From Kocuria sp. (GTDB lineage Bacteria > Actinomycetota > Actinomycetes > Actinomycetales > Micrococcaceae): a DNA stretch of 64,000 nucleotides. The notes under the pieces are model-generated. The model worked only from the letters and a program-made list of their open reading frames with translations. It had not been told where the DNA came from and did no database searches. Made by a program: the position numbers and the translations under genes. Position 1 is the first letter of the stretch, and every line of letters starts with the position of its first letter. Below are positions 63,428-64,000 of the stretch, one piece after another. The stretch covers positions 1 to 64,000 of the forward strand of contig JAUNHG010000004.1 of NCBI GenBank assembly GCA_030524035.1, read 5' to 3'.

Positions 63428-64000
63428 ATGACCACGCCCACCGCACCTCACCATGCCCCCATGGCAACCGCAACGGAAGGCCTACACATCAACGAACCGT
63501 TCACCATCCGCCCTCTGGCTGAATACCCACAGCGTGATCGACTGATCGCCGCAGCCGCTGATCACGCCCAGGCAGTAGACCAGAATGCAGAATCCCCGTT
63601 CGCCCTACTTCGCACCATAGGACAGGATGGGTTACTGGCTTTGGGGTTGGATGGTTCCTTGGTGGAACAAGCCGCTGTGATCCACGATCTGGCAACCGAG
63701 TGCACCGCTACAGCGTTCTCTCTGTGGGCGCACCGTTCTAGCATCGAGTATTTGCACGCCACCGGACACAAAATCCCCCAGGGCCTCCGGGATGGATCAG
63801 AGCCAGGATCCAGTGCCATGGCCCCCGCTTTCAAGGCAGCTGCCGGTATCAGTGACATTCCCGTGACGCTCACCCGTTCGGCCAGCAGTAATTCCTGGGT
63901 GCTCAACGGTGTGATCCCCTGGGCTTCTAATCTTTACCCCCAGGGTTGGGTGGTGCTACCCGCTATCCGGGTCGATGACGCCGGAGAGCACCGCGCCGTC
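63428..64000 (+). CDS. Acyl-CoA dehydrogenase/flavin monooxygenase-like protein (cut by window edge)
   Basis: The open frame runs off the right edge; 191 codons are present. It starts at ATG 63428 behind AGGAG. The sequence fits the N-terminal and middle domains of the acyl-CoA dehydrogenase superfamily (SfnB/DszC-like branch): ADHAQAVDQNAESPFALLRTIGQDGLLAL, then SLWAHRSSIEYL, and the beta-domain with SWVLNGVIPWASN. The substrate and exact subfamily cannot be decided without the C-terminal part. Confidence 0.72.
   Translation, partial: MTTPTAPHHAPMATATEGLHINEPFTIRPLAEYPQRDRLIAAAADHAQAVDQNAESPFALLRTIGQDGLLALGLDGSLVEQAAVIHDLATECTATAFSLWAHRSSIEYLHATGHKIPQGLRDGSEPGSSAMAPAFKAAAGISDIPVTLTRSASSNSWVLNGVIPWASNLYPQGWVVLPAIRVDDAGEHRAV

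Noticed and set aside
1-64000. CRISPR arrays, rRNA genes, integrases and complete insertion sequences
   Set aside because: Scanning by eye showed no regularly spaced repeats, no rRNA signatures, no recombinase motifs and only one transposase fragment.

Overview
The window looks like chromosome of a Corynebacteriales actinobacterium, most likely Corynebacterium or a close relative. The evidence is gene order rather than a marker gene. The runs radA–(membrane protein)–mutY–(GNAT)–clpC–lsr2–lysS–panC–folKBPE–ftsH–hpt–tilS–metalloprotease–dacB–ppa match the Mycobacterium/Corynebacterium backbone. The HAD hydrolase–serS–diacylglycerol kinase–gntP–pheA run is corynebacterial in style. GC is moderately high. 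Many genes start directly on an ATG/GTG that lies 6–8 nt after a TANNNT box, i.e. they look leaderless.

Layout. 1–5.0 kb is an accessory patch: two unrecognised proteins, an XRE/MmyB-type regulator divergent from an internally deleted SDR gene and an alpha/beta hydrolase, and an AT-rich ASCH-domain gene, ending at a tRNA-Lys. 5.3–13.1 kb handles phosphate: a DUF47–PiT low-affinity pair faces a pstSCAB operon with a Streptomyces-type PHO box, followed by a FUSC membrane protein. 13.2–37.4 kb is the conserved core for DNA repair, proteolysis, nucleoid silencing, lysyl-tRNA, pantothenate, folate, cell-wall and pyrophosphate functions. Its main peculiarity is a single 595-codon gene joining a Rossmann/DUF2520 protein to pantothenate synthetase. 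disA and the carbonic anhydrase gene are missing from their usual places.

37.6–46.2 kb is a variable locus between ppa and serS. It carries a lactococcin 972-type bacteriocin operon (secreted peptide, DUF1430-like membrane protein, ABC ATPase, small anchored protein). Next comes a 1.85-kb segment bounded by 104-bp direct repeats copied from the serS 3' end. That segment holds a frameshifted secreted-protein gene, a coupled membrane protein, a 35-bp operator-like palindrome and an IS481 transposase scrap. 46.3–64 kb returns to metabolism: lipid kinase, gluconate permease, prephenate dehydratase, rhodanese, ArsR regulator, UvrA-like ATPase, an SSADH–amidase–monooxygenase operon, nucleoside hydrolase–ribokinase, YceI, phosphoglucomutase, a PadR–HAAS pair, a DUF4242 protein and an acyl-CoA-dehydrogenase-like gene cut by the right edge.

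The strongest leads are the bacteriocin operon, the serS-derived repeats (the left copy encodes slightly different SerRS residues, suggesting foreign origin), the DUF2520–PanC fusion, a hydrolase with a Cys in the nucleophile elbow, and the PHO box. Family assignments come from reading motifs by eye; no database search was run.
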